Counted from the stretch's first letter, positions 7,772 to 16,418 are shown. The stretch is DNA of 64,000 nucleotides from Streptomyces violaceorubidus (GCF_000717995.1 NZ_JODM01000014.1:62001-126000), one strand, 5' to 3'. Notes: generated by a model not told the origin, from the sequence alone. Program-made: numbers and translations.

Positions 7772-8974
7772 ATGACTCCTCGTCACCGGCGTCCGCTCGC
7801 CCGCCGCAAGCTGCTCGTCGCCCTCGGCGGAGCGGTCGTGGCCGCACCCGTCGCCGCCGCCATCGCCCCGCACGCCCTGGCGGGCGTCGGCTCGGACGAA
7901 CCGGCGCCCAGGGCGGCCGGCGCCCTGGCGCTGACGATCGTCAACGGCACCGGCTCCTTCGGCAACGCCGACGTCCACGTCTACATCGTCGGCAACGTGG
8001 ACGGCCGCCAGGTGCGGGTCACCCCCGAGGGCACCGTCGCTCCCGTGGCCCTCTCCGACAACGGCGCCGACGGCTACACCGACTACGCGATCGGCCTCGC
8101 CGGCAGCGGCGGGACCAAGCTGACTCTGCCCCACCTCTCCGGCCGGATCTACGTGTCCCTGGGAGAGAAGCTGAAGTTCAAGGTCGTCGTGGACGGCGCG
8201 GGGAACGCGGCGCTGCAGTACCCGGCGGGCTGGGTCGAGTCCGACCCGAACCACGGGGTGCTGCACGACTGCGCGGAGTTCACGTACAACTCCGCGGGCA
8301 TGTTCTGCAACACCACCATGGTCGACATGTTCAGCGTGCCGCTCGCCATCCGGCTGACCGGTGCCGGCGACCAGACCACCGGCACCGTGCGTCCGGGTGG
8401 CCGGGCGGCCGTGTTCGAGGCGGTGCGGAAGGTGGAGGAGTTCGCCCCGCTGGTCGTGGAGGACACCCGGGTGATCGCCCCCGGCCACGGGCTGGACGCC
8501 GGTCTGTTCCCGACGGACTACCTCGCCCCGTACATCGACGAGGTGTGGAGCACCTACACCGCCGGGGACCTCAGGATCACCACCGACGCGGGGACCTTCT
8601 CGGGCCGGGTGCGCGGGGACCGGCTGACCTTCGACGGGCCCGCCCAGGTGTCCTTCGCCAAGCCGTCCACCCGGGACGTGCTCTTCTGCGACGGCAATCT
8701 CGCCGCCCCCAACGACGGCACGACCGGTCCCGTCGCCGCGGTCCTCGGCGCCGGGTTCAACCGCTCGGCCCTGGTCTCGTCGGCCGACCAGCCCACCACC
8801 GACCCCGCGACGTTCTACGGGACCGCGCTGACCAACCACTACGCGAAGGCGGTCCACGCGGCCACCGAGGACGGCAGGGCGTACGGCTTCGCCTTCGACG
8901 ACGTGGCCGACTTCGCCTCCTACGTCCAGGACACGGCGCCCACCGGCTTCCGGCTGACGCTCGGCGCCCTCTAG
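7772..8974 (+). CDS. Secreted GH64 endo-beta-1,3-glucanase
   Basis: A 400-residue precursor with a twin-arginine-like signal (RRPLARRKLLVALGGAVVAAP ahead of an Ala-rich cleavage zone). The mature sequence has features of the thaumatin-like GH64 beta-1,3-glucanases: LTIVNGTGSFGNADVHVYIVG at the start, the DCAEFTYN and MFCNTTMVDMFSVPLAI segments, YIDEVWSTYT (probable catalytic Glu) followed by DLRITTDAGTFSG (probable Asp), and VLFCDGNL. The family releases laminari-oligosaccharides from fungal or plant beta-1,3-glucan outside the cell. The ATG follows GGAGACCCCCCAC. A LacI-type operator lies just upstream. The stop codon TAG is part of the CTAG at the left border of a MITE-like element. Confidence 0.88.
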   Translation: MTPRHRRPLARRKLLVALGGAVVAAPVAAAIAPHALAGVGSDEPAPRAAGALALTIVNGTGSFGNADVHVYIVGNVDGRQVRVTPEGTVAPVALSDNGADGYTDYAIGLAGSGGTKLTLPHLSGRIYVSLGEKLKFKVVVDGAGNAALQYPAGWVESDPNHGVLHDCAEFTYNSAGMFCNTTMVDMFSVPLAIRLTGAGDQTTGTVRPGGRAAVFEAVRKVEEFAPLVVEDTRVIAPGHGLDAGLFPTDYLAPYIDEVWSTYTAGDLRITTDAGTFSGRVRGDRLTFDGPAQVSFAKPSTRDVLFCDGNLAAPNDGTTGPVAAVLGAGFNRSALVSSADQPTTDPATFYGTALTNHYAKAVHAATEDGRAYGFAFDDVADFASYVQDTAPTGFRLTLGAL

Positions 8975-9160
8975 GGGGTGTCGTTTGGATCTTGCCGGGG
9001 TCGCGGGGTCTGGCACGCACGTCTGCGGCGTTGTCGTCGGTTGCCAGGGCTCCGCCCTGTCGCCCTCCTCCGCCGTGCAGCTGCACGCACCAGACCCCGC
9101 TCGGGTCGGCAGCAAGGCACCGTCGCCCGGAGCCGGCCAGCTCCAAACGACACCCCCTAG
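8971..9160. mobile_element. MITE-like element with 15-bp terminal inverted repeats and CTAG duplication
   Basis: The element body (8975-9156, 182 bp) begins GGGGTGTCGTTTGGA and ends with its exact reverse complement TCCAAACGACACCCC. CTAG flanks it on both sides (8971-8974 and 9157-9160), consistent with a 4-bp target-site duplication like the YTAR preference of IS5-type elements. A second perfect inverted pair, GCGGGGTCTGG (9003-9013) and CCAGACCCCGC (9090-9100), makes the whole unit fold into a long hairpin. No open frame inside resembles a transposase, so any mobility needs an enzyme supplied in trans. Confidence 0.8.
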
Positions 9161-9176
9161 GACCCGCACGTGCACG

Positions 9177-9215
9177 GCCGCCGCACCGCCCTCCGCGTGC
9201 GGGCGGTGCGGCGGC
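9177..9215 (+). terminator. Stem-loop terminator of the GH64 gene
   Basis: A perfect 15-bp stem, GCCGCCGCACCGCCC (9177-9191) paired with GGGCGGTGCGGCGGC (9201-9215), with a 9-nt loop and no T-run, as is common in Streptomyces. It lies just beyond the MITE-like element and was probably directly behind the GH64 stop codon before the insertion. Confidence 0.65.
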
Positions 9216-9231
9216 GTAGGAGCGTAGGGGT

Positions 9232-10341
9232 GTGCGAAAGGTGTCCGTCCCGCAGCCGCATTGGGGCGAGGAACGGCGGAGCTGGCTGAGCGGGGCGCCG
9301 CCGCCCCGCTGGGTGCGGGTGCTGCCGCCGGCCCTCGTGGCGGCGATCTGCGCGGCGACCCTGCTCAGCGACGAGCCCTTGGAGATCGGGTTCCTGCTGG
9401 GCGCCATCCCTCCGCTGGCCGTGCTGTCCTACGGCCCGCTGGCGACCGCCGTGCTGGGCGGCGTGGTGATCGCGCTGCTGCACATCCCGGCCCTCCAGCT
9501 CGACCGGCCGGGCGACGCCGACCTGCTGACCATCGTCTTCGTCGCCGTACTCAGCGTCTTCGTGTCCTTCGTGCGCAGTCGCCGCGACGCCCAGCTGGGG
9601 CTGGAGCGCACGGTCGCCGAGGCCGCGCAGCGTGCCGTCGCGCCGCCGCTGCCCGAGCGGGTGGGGGCGGTGCGCTGCACGGGGCTGTACCGGGCGGCAC
9701 AGCGCGGGACCCTGGTCGGGGGCGACTTCTTCGACGTGCGGGACGGCCCCTTCGGTGTCCGCGCGGTGATGGGTGACGTGCAGGGGCACGGCCTGTCGGC
9801 GGTGTCGACGGTCGCCTCGTTGCTGGGGGCCTTCCGGGAGGCGGTGCTCGACCAGCCGGACCTGGCGTCGGTGGCGGGGCGGCTGGACCGCAGGCTGCTG
9901 GTGGACTCGGCGGACGCGCGGCATGCCGAGCTGTTCGCGACGGCCGCGCTGCTGGAGTTCTCCGCCGACGCCCTCGAGGTGCGTGTCGTCGTCTGCGGCA
10001 ACCCGCCGCCCCTGCTGCTGCGGGGTGCGGACGCCGCGGAGCTGGAGGTCTCACCGTGGACGCCGCTCGGGCTCGGGCTCGCGGACGCCGGGTCGATCGA
10101 GGCGTGCACGGTGTCGCTGCGCCCCGGGGACCGGCTCTTCCTCGCCTCGGACGGCGTGGTGGAGGCGAGGGACACCGGCGGCGCGTTCTATCCGCTGGCG
10201 GAGCGCCTGCGGAGCCTCGCGGGCGAGGATTCCGCCGCCCTGCCCGCCCTGGTCTGGGCGGACCTCGCGCGCTTCTGCCCGGACGTGCAGGACGACGTGA
10301 CGATGCTGGTGCTCACTCCTTCGCCGCCGGTCGGGAAGTGA
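9232..10341 (+). CDS. Membrane-bound PP2C/SpoIIE-type serine phosphatase
   Basis: A 369-residue protein with a GTG start. About three to four transmembrane helices occupy residues 25-115 (LPPALVAAICAATLL, GFLLGAIPPLAVLSY, ATAVLGGVVIALLHI, LTIVFVAVLSVFVSFV), followed by a C-terminal PP2C-like phosphatase. The metal-binding motifs are GGDFFDV and MGDVQGHG, with DRLFLASDGVVEARD and DDVTMLVL near the end. In Streptomyces such enzymes dephosphorylate anti-sigma-factor antagonists. The membrane part suggests sensing at the envelope. No PAS or GAF domain is present, unlike the two other SpoIIE proteins in the window. Its 3' end overlaps the convergent MMPL remnant by 29 nt. Confidence 0.87.
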   Translation: MRKVSVPQPHWGEERRSWLSGAPPPRWVRVLPPALVAAICAATLLSDEPLEIGFLLGAIPPLAVLSYGPLATAVLGGVVIALLHIPALQLDRPGDADLLTIVFVAVLSVFVSFVRSRRDAQLGLERTVAEAAQRAVAPPLPERVGAVRCTGLYRAAQRGTLVGGDFFDVRDGPFGVRAVMGDVQGHGLSAVSTVASLLGAFREAVLDQPDLASVAGRLDRRLLVDSADARHAELFATAALLEFSADALEVRVVVCGNPPPLLLRGADAAELEVSPWTPLGLGLADAGSIEACTVSLRPGDRLFLASDGVVEARDTGGAFYPLAERLRSLAGEDSAALPALVWADLARFCPDVQDDVTMLVLTPSPPVGK

Positions 10342-10688
10342 CCCCCCGCTCCCCCTCGCCCGCCCCCTCCGCGTCGATGTGCGGCAGGATCCGGTCGAGC
10401 CACCGCGGGGTCCACCAGGCGTGCCGCCCCAGCGGGGTCATCACGGCCGGCACCAGGAGCCGGCGTACGACGGTGGCGTCGACGAGCACGCTCACGGCGA
10501 GGCCGAGCCCGAGCATCTTGACCACGATGTTGTCGCTGACGACGAACGCGGCGAAGACACTGACCATGATCAGGGCCGCGCGGGTGACGACCCGTGCGGT
10601 GATCTCCAGGGCGTGCCACCGCGCCCTCGGCGTCCGCCGTGCGCAGCCAGGCCTCGTGCACCCGGGAGAGGAGGAAGATCTCGTAGTC
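10313..10688 (-). pseudogene. Truncated, frameshifted MMPL-family transporter remnant
   Basis: Two minus-strand frames together encode the C-terminus of an MMPL/RND permease. One carries DYEIFLLSRVHEAWLRTADA (from about 10688), the other continues ALEITARVVTRAALIMVSVF and then the last transmembrane helices, LGLAVSVLVDATVVRRLLVPA, ending near ILPHIDAEG. The switch of frame occurs around 10610. The first ~600 residues of the family are absent. The gene is therefore broken both by deletion and by frameshift and cannot make a transporter. Confidence 0.8.
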
Positions 10689-10794
10689 CTCCGGATGCGC
10701 GGGCGGGTTCCGCATTGAATGGTGTTATCGGGATATTCGGGACCGACAAGAGCACGGCACCGAAGCAGCGATCCGGACGCGAGGAGCACTGATC

Positions 10795-11016
10795 ATGTCG
10801 ACGTCACAGCCCGACGCCTCCCGACCCTCCGAAGCCCGCGCGGGCGAGGACCGCGCCACTCCGGACGACCTGCTCCACGCCCGCACCGGGACGGACGTGT
10901 CCCCGGAGGACCTGGTCCTGGCGACCGGCCGGGACGTCACCCCGCAGAACCTGGAGTGGGCCAGGCGCAAGCTGGCCGAGGAGGGCCCTTCGGCCCTCGA
11001 CAAGCTGCTGCCCTGA
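10795..11016 (+). CDS. Small hydrophilic repeat protein, unknown function
   Basis: A 73-residue protein with a good ribosome site (GAGGAGCACTGATC before ATG). The sequence shows a degenerate ~14-residue repeat: PDDLLHARTGTDVS, PEDLVLATGRDVT, PQNLEWARRKLAE. It has no signal peptide, membrane segment or cysteine. The promoter region upstream (10700-10760) is unusually AT-rich for this genome. Family and function are not recognised. It is followed by a strong stem-loop shared with the convergent DUF5709-like gene. Confidence 0.7.
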   Translation: MSTSQPDASRPSEARAGEDRATPDDLLHARTGTDVSPEDLVLATGRDVTPQNLEWARRKLAEEGPSALDKLLP

Positions 11017-11023
11017 CCGCCCC

Positions 11024-11059
11024 GAGCCCCGCCCGGACGCGGTCGTCCGGGCGGGGCTC
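11024..11059. terminator. Bidirectional stem-loop terminator
   Basis: A perfect 15-bp stem, GAGCCCCGCCCGGAC (11024-11038) paired with GTCCGGGCGGGGCTC (11045-11059), with a 6-nt loop. It lies between two convergent genes that end at 11016 and 11072 and so probably terminates both. Confidence 0.8.
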
Positions 11060-11071
11060 CGCGGGGTCGTC

Positions 11072-11548
11072 CTAGGCTTCCGGCAGCTCCGTCTCGTCCT
11101 CCACCACGTGCACGGCGGCCTCCTCGGCGCCGGCGGCTCCGCCGTCGACGCCGACGTCCTGCGCGACGGTCTCCTTGGTGGTGTCGGCGCGTACGCCCTC
11201 GTCGGGGGCGACCAGGCGGCCGGCCCGGCCGGTGCCCGCCTCCGGGTCGACCGGTTCGCCCTCTCCGCCCGGTTCGTCGCCGACTCCGTCCCCGTCGGGT
11301 GCCCTCACGTCCGGCACCTCCTCGGCCAGCCGTTCGTCGAGGCTCTCGCCCTCGTGCTGCTCGGCGGCCGTGGTGCCGTGCTTGGTCACGCCCAGGGGCT
11401 TCTCCGGCGGGGAGTAGCCCTCGTCGAGCGTGTCGTCGTAGGTCCGTTCGTCGACGGCGTCCTGGAGGTCGAGGGGCGCGGCGTCCTCCTGCTCCTCGTT
11501 GGTTCCGGTGGGCTGGTAGGCGTCGTCGGCCATCGGGTCCGTGCCCAT
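11072..11548 (-). CDS. DUF5709-like acidic protein
   Basis: A 158-residue, very acidic protein (strings of Glu/Asp, very few hydrophobics), most likely disordered. The N-terminal DERTYDDTLDEGYSPPEKPLGVTKHGTT motif and ESLDERLAEEVPDV fit the DUF5709 family that is common in Streptomyces, whose role is not established. The ATG is preceded by GGGAGGCAGCG. It has no membrane or signal segment and sits alone between convergent and tandem neighbours. Confidence 0.8.
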   Translation of the reverse strand: MGTDPMADDAYQPTGTNEEQEDAAPLDLQDAVDERTYDDTLDEGYSPPEKPLGVTKHGTTAAEQHEGESLDERLAEEVPDVRAPDGDGVGDEPGGEGEPVDPEAGTGRAGRLVAPDEGVRADTTKETVAQDVGVDGGAAGAEEAAVHVVEDETELPEA

Positions 11549-11620
11549 CGCTGCCTCCCTCTCGCGCTGCGTCGGCTCAGTGGTCTCGCTGTCCGGTTCG
11601 CGTTTCCCGATACGCGATCT

Positions 11621-13138
11621 CTAACCCGGGGGTGCGACGCGGATCTCCAGGTCGGTGACGCGGTGCGCGGCCCAGTCGCGGGCGTAGGCGGGCGGGGTGC
11701 CGCCGGGCCCGGTGAGGGCGACGACCGGGATGCGCCGGGCGGTGTCCACGATCTCGGCGGCGGTGGTGTTCTCGTTGTTGCCGCCGGTGGCGCCGGAGGA
11801 GCAACCCGTGTAGTAGCCGACCGGAATGGACTCGTGTCCGGTGACCAGGCAGGGCGGTCGGACTCCGAGCCGGTGCAGTCCGTCGGCGACGCGGGCCCAG
11901 TCCTCGCGGCTGGCGACGTTGCGGTCCACGGTGCCCACGAGCACCGAGAACTGGACCGCGAGGTGCCCGGCCGCGGCGAGCGCGACCAGCGTCGCGGTCA
12001 CCGGCCGCCACCGGTCCCGCCCGGTCTTGACCAGGTGCCACAGCGCGTCGGCGACCGGGAGGGCGAGCAGGGCGTAGGCGGGCTGGAGGAAGCGGGGCGC
12101 CGCGTAGCCGATCAGGAACAGGTACGGCGCGGCGGCCGTGACGGCGCAGGCGAGGGCGACCAGTGTCGCGGTGGCGCGGCGGGCCCGGACGGCGACGACC
12201 GCGCCGAGGACGGCGAGGACCGGAAGGAGCAGCCACCACAGGGTGACGACCGGGTGCGGCATGGCTCCGGTGCACGGCCGGCACAGGCCCCGTCCCCCCA
12301 GGCTGCGCATCTGGTCGTCGAGGGCGAGGTTCCAGCCGAGGCCGCCCTGGATCTCGGAGGCCCGGGACAGCCGCTCCCCGAGGCCCCCGTACCAGGCGTA
12401 CGCCTCGACCACCCATTCCCCGGCGCCGGCCGCGAGGCCGCCCGCGAGGGCGAGCAGCAGCGGCCAGTGGCGGCGTACCAGGACGAGGACGAGCAGGGGT
12501 CCGGCCACCCAGACCGCGTCCGTGGGCCGCATCAGTGCCATCAGCGCGGCGCCGGCCGCCACCCCCGCCGGCGCGCCCCGGCCCGAGCACCCCCGTCCGG
12601 CCCCCAGGGCGCGCAGGGCGCAGCCCACCGTGACGAGGGCGCCGATCGCGACCCAGTAGTTGGGCATGGCCTGCGGGCCGTAGAAGAGGGTCACCCACAG
12701 GGTGGCGAGGAACGCGCCGGCCGTGGCGAGGACCCGGGCCGGGAAGAGGCCCTGCCAGGCGCGCAGGCCGAGGTACAGGCCCAGGCCCGAGAGGACGGCG
12801 AGGTAGACGCGCAGGAGTTCGGTGGAGGCCGACCAGGAGGCGACGGGGGCCACCAGCAGGGGCACGCCCCGGGAGCGCGGCGCGCTGAAGAAGGCGGCGG
12901 GGTGGTGGCTGGTGACCTGGCTGACGTACACGATCTCGTCCCAGCCGAGGCCCATCGAGGGGTGTACGAAGACCAGCTGGGCCAGGACGAAGACGGCGGC
13001 CACCACCGCGATCGGTCTGCCGCCGCGCAGCCGCCGGGAGGTGCCGGACCTCCCTGCCCCCTCGCCGTCGCGTCCGACGCCGCGCCCGCCCCCGCGTCCG
13101 CGCCCGCCGACCAGGATCGCGTTCGAGCCGTCGGCCAT
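11621..13138 (-). CDS. Polytopic membrane protein, GT-C glycosyltransferase-like
   Basis: A 505-residue protein. A ~40-residue Gly/Arg-rich cytoplasmic tail is followed by about ten to eleven hydrophobic helices. The first periplasmic loop contains GLGWDEIVYVSQV, an acidic motif in the position of the catalytic DE/DD of GT-C transferases that use polyprenyl-phosphate sugars. The C-terminal extracellular part (from about residue 410) carries TGHESIPVGYYTGCSS. Start: ATG with GAGGGGTGCACG upstream. Substrate and acceptor are unknown. Streptomyces has many orphan proteins of this architecture. It could instead be a non-enzymatic membrane protein, but the fold and the acidic loop favour a glycosyltransferase. 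Confidence 0.7.
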   Translation of the reverse strand: MADGSNAILVGGRGRGGGRGVGRDGEGAGRSGTSRRLRGGRPIAVVAAVFVLAQLVFVHPSMGLGWDEIVYVSQVTSHHPAAFFSAPRSRGVPLLVAPVASWSASTELLRVYLAVLSGLGLYLGLRAWQGLFPARVLATAGAFLATLWVTLFYGPQAMPNYWVAIGALVTVGCALRALGAGRGCSGRGAPAGVAAGAALMALMRPTDAVWVAGPLLVLVLVRRHWPLLLALAGGLAAGAGEWVVEAYAWYGGLGERLSRASEIQGGLGWNLALDDQMRSLGGRGLCRPCTGAMPHPVVTLWWLLLPVLAVLGAVVAVRARRATATLVALACAVTAAAPYLFLIGYAAPRFLQPAYALLALPVADALWHLVKTGRDRWRPVTATLVALAAAGHLAVQFSVLVGTVDRNVASREDWARVADGLHRLGVRPPCLVTGHESIPVGYYTGCSSGATGGNNENTTAAEIVDTARRIPVVALTGPGGTPPAYARDWAAHRVTDLEIRVAPPG

Positions 13139-13302
13139 CGTGCACCCCTCACCCCCGCTCGTCGCGGGGTCGCTCGTCCCTCACCTCCTGCCGCCCGTGG
13201 CGGGAGCCCAAAACCCGCGGATACGCGGAATCTCGGAAAACATGGTCAAACTAACCCGCGGACCACCGACGTGCAGGGCGGAACTCGGCCAGTCGCGCGG
13301 GC

Positions 13303-15681
13303 TCATTCCTCGCCCGGGACCGGCCGCTCGGTGACGCCCGGGCGGCGGTGCGGGGGCTGTTCGGGGGTGGGCCGCCACTTCGGCGCGGAAATGCCGAGCG
13401 TGACGGGCTCCTCCCCCTCGACGTGCACCTCGGTCCCGTGGTGATGGATCGTCAGGGGCGGCCCGGCCAGCAGCGAGTACGACGCCCGGTCGGGAGCGAT
13501 CTCCACCCGCAGGCAGCGGCCGCGGAACTGGAGCCGGAAGGCGAGGCGGCTGAACTTCTCGGGCAGCCGGGGGGCGAAGCGCAGGCTGTCGCCGTCCCGG
13601 CGGGTGCCGCCGAATCCGGCGACCAGCGCCATCCACGTACCGGCCAGCGAGGCGATGTGCAGTCCGTCGCGGGTGTTGTGCTCCAGGTCCGCCAGGTCCA
13701 TCAGGGCGGCCTCGGTGGCGTAGTCGTAGGCCAGGCGCAGGTGGCCCGTCTGGGCGGCGACGACGGCCTGGCAGCAGGCGGACAGGGAGGAGTCCCGCAC
13801 GGTCAGCGGCTCGTAGTAGGCGAAGTTCGCGGCCATCTGGTCCTCGTCGCAGTGGGCGTCGAACCAGCTGCCGCAGGCGTACATGGCGAGCACGAGGTCG
13901 GACTGCTTGACGACCTGCTTGCGGTAGACGTCGAAGTACGGGAAGTGCAGCATCAGCGGGTACTGGTCGGCGCCGGTGTTCGCGAAGTCCCAGCGCTGGT
14001 GGCGGGTGAAGCCGGCGTGCTGCTCGTGGACGCCGATCTCCTCGTTGTAGGGGATGTGCACGGCTTCGGCGGCGTCCCGCCAGGCGGCGCTCTCCTCCTC
14101 GTCGACACCGAGCCGGGTCGCCTCCTCCGGGTGGCGTTCGCACACGTCGGCGGCGGCGAGCAGGTTGGAGCGCGCCATGAGGTTGGTGTACGTGTTGTCG
14201 TCGACGACGGCGCTGTACTCGTCCGGGCCGGTGACGCCGTCGATGTGGAAGACGCCGTGGGGGTCGTGGTGGCCCAGCGAGCGCCACAGCCGGGCCGTCT
14301 CCACCAGGAGTTCGAGGACGGTCTCGCGTTCGAAGTCGGTGTCGCCGGTCGCCGCCGTGTAGCGCACCGCGGCGTGCGCGATGTCGGCGGCCACGTGGAA
14401 GGCCGCGGTGCCGGCCGGCCAGTACGCGGAGCCCTCCGAGCCGTCGATGGTGCGCCACGGGAAGGCGGCGCCGCGCAGCCCGAGCTGGGTGGCGCGGTCC
14501 CGGGCGGCGGGCAGGGTGGCCTGGCGCCAGCGCAGCGCCTCGGCGACCGCCTTGGGCGCGGTGTAGGTGAGGACGGGCAGGACGAACATCTCGGTGTCCC
14601 AGAACGCGTGGCCGTCGTATCCGGAGCCGGTCAGTCCCTTGGCCGGAATCGCGCGCTGCTCGGCGCGGGCGCCGGCCTGGAGCACGTGGAACAGGGCGAA
14701 GCGTACGGCCTGCTGGATCTCCTCGTCGCCGTGCACCTCCACGTCCGCGCGGGCCCAGAAGTCGTCGAGGTAGTCCCGCTGTTCGGCCACCAGGCCGTCC
14801 CAGCCGCCGTGCGCCGCGGCGGCCAGCGCTGCCTCGACCTGGTCGCTCATCGCGGGCCTGGAACGGGTGCCGGACCAGCCGTGGGCGACGGTCTTCTGCA
14901 CCCGCAGCCGCTCCCCCGGGTCGAGGACGGAGGTGATGGTCAGACGGGACACGTCCGCGTTGCTCTCGCTGCTGGTGGTGATCTCACCGGGCGCGTCGAC
15001 GACGTGGTCGGCGGCCACGGCGACCCTGAGGCCGCTGCGCCGGGTGCGGTGCACCAGGCGCAGCCGGGAGCCCATGGCCAGGTCCTCCTCCGGCTCCAGC
15101 GGGGACTGGAGCGCCTGGGCCGCCCTCGGGTCGCCGTCGCTGCCGGGCAGGCTCTCGTTGGCGACGAGTTCGGACTGGATGACGAGGCGGGTGCGGCTGT
15201 CGAGGGGCTCGACCTCGTACTCCACGGCGGCGATGGCGCGCTGGGTGAGGGAGACCAGGCGGGTGGAGCGCACCCGGACGGTCGTCCCGGCCGGGGAGGT
15301 CCACTCGCAGGTGCGCTCCAGCACGCCGCGCCTGAGGTCCACGGTGCGTTCGTGCTTGCCGAGCCGTCCGTAGCGCAGGTCGAAGGGCTCGTCGTCGACC
15401 AGCAGCCGCAGCAGCTTGCCGTTGGTGACGTTGATGACGGTCTGACCCGACTCCGGGTAGCCGTAGCCCGCTTCGGCGTAGGGCAGCGGGTGGAGTTCGT
15501 AGACGCCGTTGAGGTAGCTGCCGGGCAGGCCGTGCGGTTCGCCCTCGTCGAGGTTGCCGCGCCAGCCGACGTGTCCGTTGGACAGGGCGAAGACGGACTC
15601 GCTCTGGGCGAGCAGGTCGAGGTTGAGCGCCGTCTCGCGCACCCGCCAGGGCTCCACGGTGTACGTCCGGTTGGTGATCAC
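13303..15681 (-). CDS. GH65 family disaccharide phosphorylase/hydrolase
   Basis: A 792-residue enzyme read from a GTG at 15681 that overlaps the upstream gene's stop (GTGA), so translation is coupled. It shows GH65 architecture: an N-terminal beta-sandwich (SNGHVGWRGNLDEGEPHGLPG), a central (alpha/alpha)6 barrel with GYDGHAFWDTEMFVLP, the catalytic segment GVTGPDEYSAVVDDNTYTN carrying the general-acid Glu, KQSDLVLAM (typical phosphate-site neighbourhood), and a C-terminal beta-sheet domain. GH65 enzymes phosphorolyse maltose, trehalose, kojibiose or nigerose to beta-glucose-1-phosphate. The partner beta-phosphoglucomutase directly upstream supports phosphorylase rather than hydrolase activity. 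The exact disaccharide cannot be read from the sequence. Confidence 0.92.
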   Translation of the reverse strand: MITNRTYTVEPWRVRETALNLDLLAQSESVFALSNGHVGWRGNLDEGEPHGLPGSYLNGVYELHPLPYAEAGYGYPESGQTVINVTNGKLLRLLVDDEPFDLRYGRLGKHERTVDLRRGVLERTCEWTSPAGTTVRVRSTRLVSLTQRAIAAVEYEVEPLDSRTRLVIQSELVANESLPGSDGDPRAAQALQSPLEPEEDLAMGSRLRLVHRTRRSGLRVAVAADHVVDAPGEITTSSESNADVSRLTITSVLDPGERLRVQKTVAHGWSGTRSRPAMSDQVEAALAAAAHGGWDGLVAEQRDYLDDFWARADVEVHGDEEIQQAVRFALFHVLQAGARAEQRAIPAKGLTGSGYDGHAFWDTEMFVLPVLTYTAPKAVAEALRWRQATLPAARDRATQLGLRGAAFPWRTIDGSEGSAYWPAGTAAFHVAADIAHAAVRYTAATGDTDFERETVLELLVETARLWRSLGHHDPHGVFHIDGVTGPDEYSAVVDDNTYTNLMARSNLLAAADVCERHPEEATRLGVDEEESAAWRDAAEAVHIPYNEEIGVHEQHAGFTRHQRWDFANTGADQYPLMLHFPYFDVYRKQVVKQSDLVLAMYACGSWFDAHCDEDQMAANFAYYEPLTVRDSSLSACCQAVVAAQTGHLRLAYDYATEAALMDLADLEHNTRDGLHIASLAGTWMALVAGFGGTRRDGDSLRFAPRLPEKFSRLAFRLQFRGRCLRVEIAPDRASYSLLAGPPLTIHHHGTEVHVEGEEPVTLGISAPKWRPTPEQPPHRRPGVTERPVPGEE

Positions 15682-16418
15682 GCGTGGCCCCCCAGCTCGG
15701 CGAGGTCCTTGACGACGCGGTCGGCGCCGTGGGCGTAGAGGGCGTCGGTCTGGCCGACGCGGTCGACACCGACGACGTAGCCGAAGTGTCCGGAGCGGCC
15801 CGCGTCCATGCCGGCCAGGGCGTCCTCGAAGACGGCGGCGCGGGACGGCTCGACGCCCAGGTCGCGGGCGGCGGCCAGGAAGGTGTCGGGGTGTGGTTTG
15901 CCCGGCAGGTTCCGTTCCCGGGCCACGACGCCGTCGATCCGTACGTCGAACAGCCCTTCCGCGTCGATGGAGTGCAGCACGTCCCGGGTGTTGGCGCTGG
16001 AGGAGACGATCGCGGTGGCGAGACCGGCGCCGCGGACGGCGTCGATGTAGCGCAGCGTGCCCTCGTAGGGTTCCACGCCGTCGGTGCGGATCTTCGCCAG
16101 GAGGAGTACGTTCTTGCGGTTGCCGACGCCGTTGACGGTCCGCGCGTCCGGTGGGTCGTCGGGGGTGCCCTCGGGCAGCTCGATGCCGCGGGAGGCGAGG
16201 AAGGAGCGGACGCCGTCGGCGCGGGGGCGGCCGTCGACGTACCGGTCGTAGTCGGAGTCGGTGAAGGGGCGGAAGTCGGCGCCGTCCCGCTCGCGCAGGA
16301 AGGCGTCGAACGTCTCCTTCCAGGCGGCGGCGTGCACCACCGCGGTCCGGGTGACGACCCCGTCGAGGTCGAAGAGGCAGGCCTGGATGTCGTCGGGAAG
16401 TCCGAGCTGCGTCGTCAT
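15678..16418 (-). CDS. Beta-phosphoglucomutase-like HAD hydrolase
   Basis: A 246-residue HAD-superfamily protein. The nucleophile motif is FDLDGVVTRTAVVHAAAWK (two Asp near residue 20). IVSSSANT is motif II, GKPHPDTFLAAA holds the motif III Lys, and VFEDALAGMDAG is motif IV, matching the beta-phosphoglucomutase group. An alternative ATG 45 bp upstream exists, but the ATG at 16418 gives the usual family length. It converts the beta-glucose-1-phosphate made by the coupled GH65 enzyme to glucose-6-phosphate (inference from pairing). The cap domain spans ~25-100. The promoter lies in the 53-bp gap shared with the divergent kinase gene. Confidence 0.88.
   Translation of the reverse strand: MTTQLGLPDDIQACLFDLDGVVTRTAVVHAAAWKETFDAFLRERDGADFRPFTDSDYDRYVDGRPRADGVRSFLASRGIELPEGTPDDPPDARTVNGVGNRKNVLLLAKIRTDGVEPYEGTLRYIDAVRGAGLATAIVSSSANTRDVLHSIDAEGLFDVRIDGVVARERNLPGKPHPDTFLAAARDLGVEPSRAAVFEDALAGMDAGRSGHFGYVVGVDRVGQTDALYAHGADRVVKDLAELGGHA

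Noticed and set aside
11108..13444. Long plus-strand open frame (778 codons) over the DUF5709-like and membrane-protein genes
   Set aside because: It is antisense to two genes with clear ribosome sites and gives a Gly/Arg/Val-rich product with no domain. High GC keeps antisense frames open.
13348..15738. Plus-strand 796-codon frame opposite the GH65 gene
   Set aside because: Antisense shadow of a conserved enzyme with strong third-position GC bias on the minus strand.
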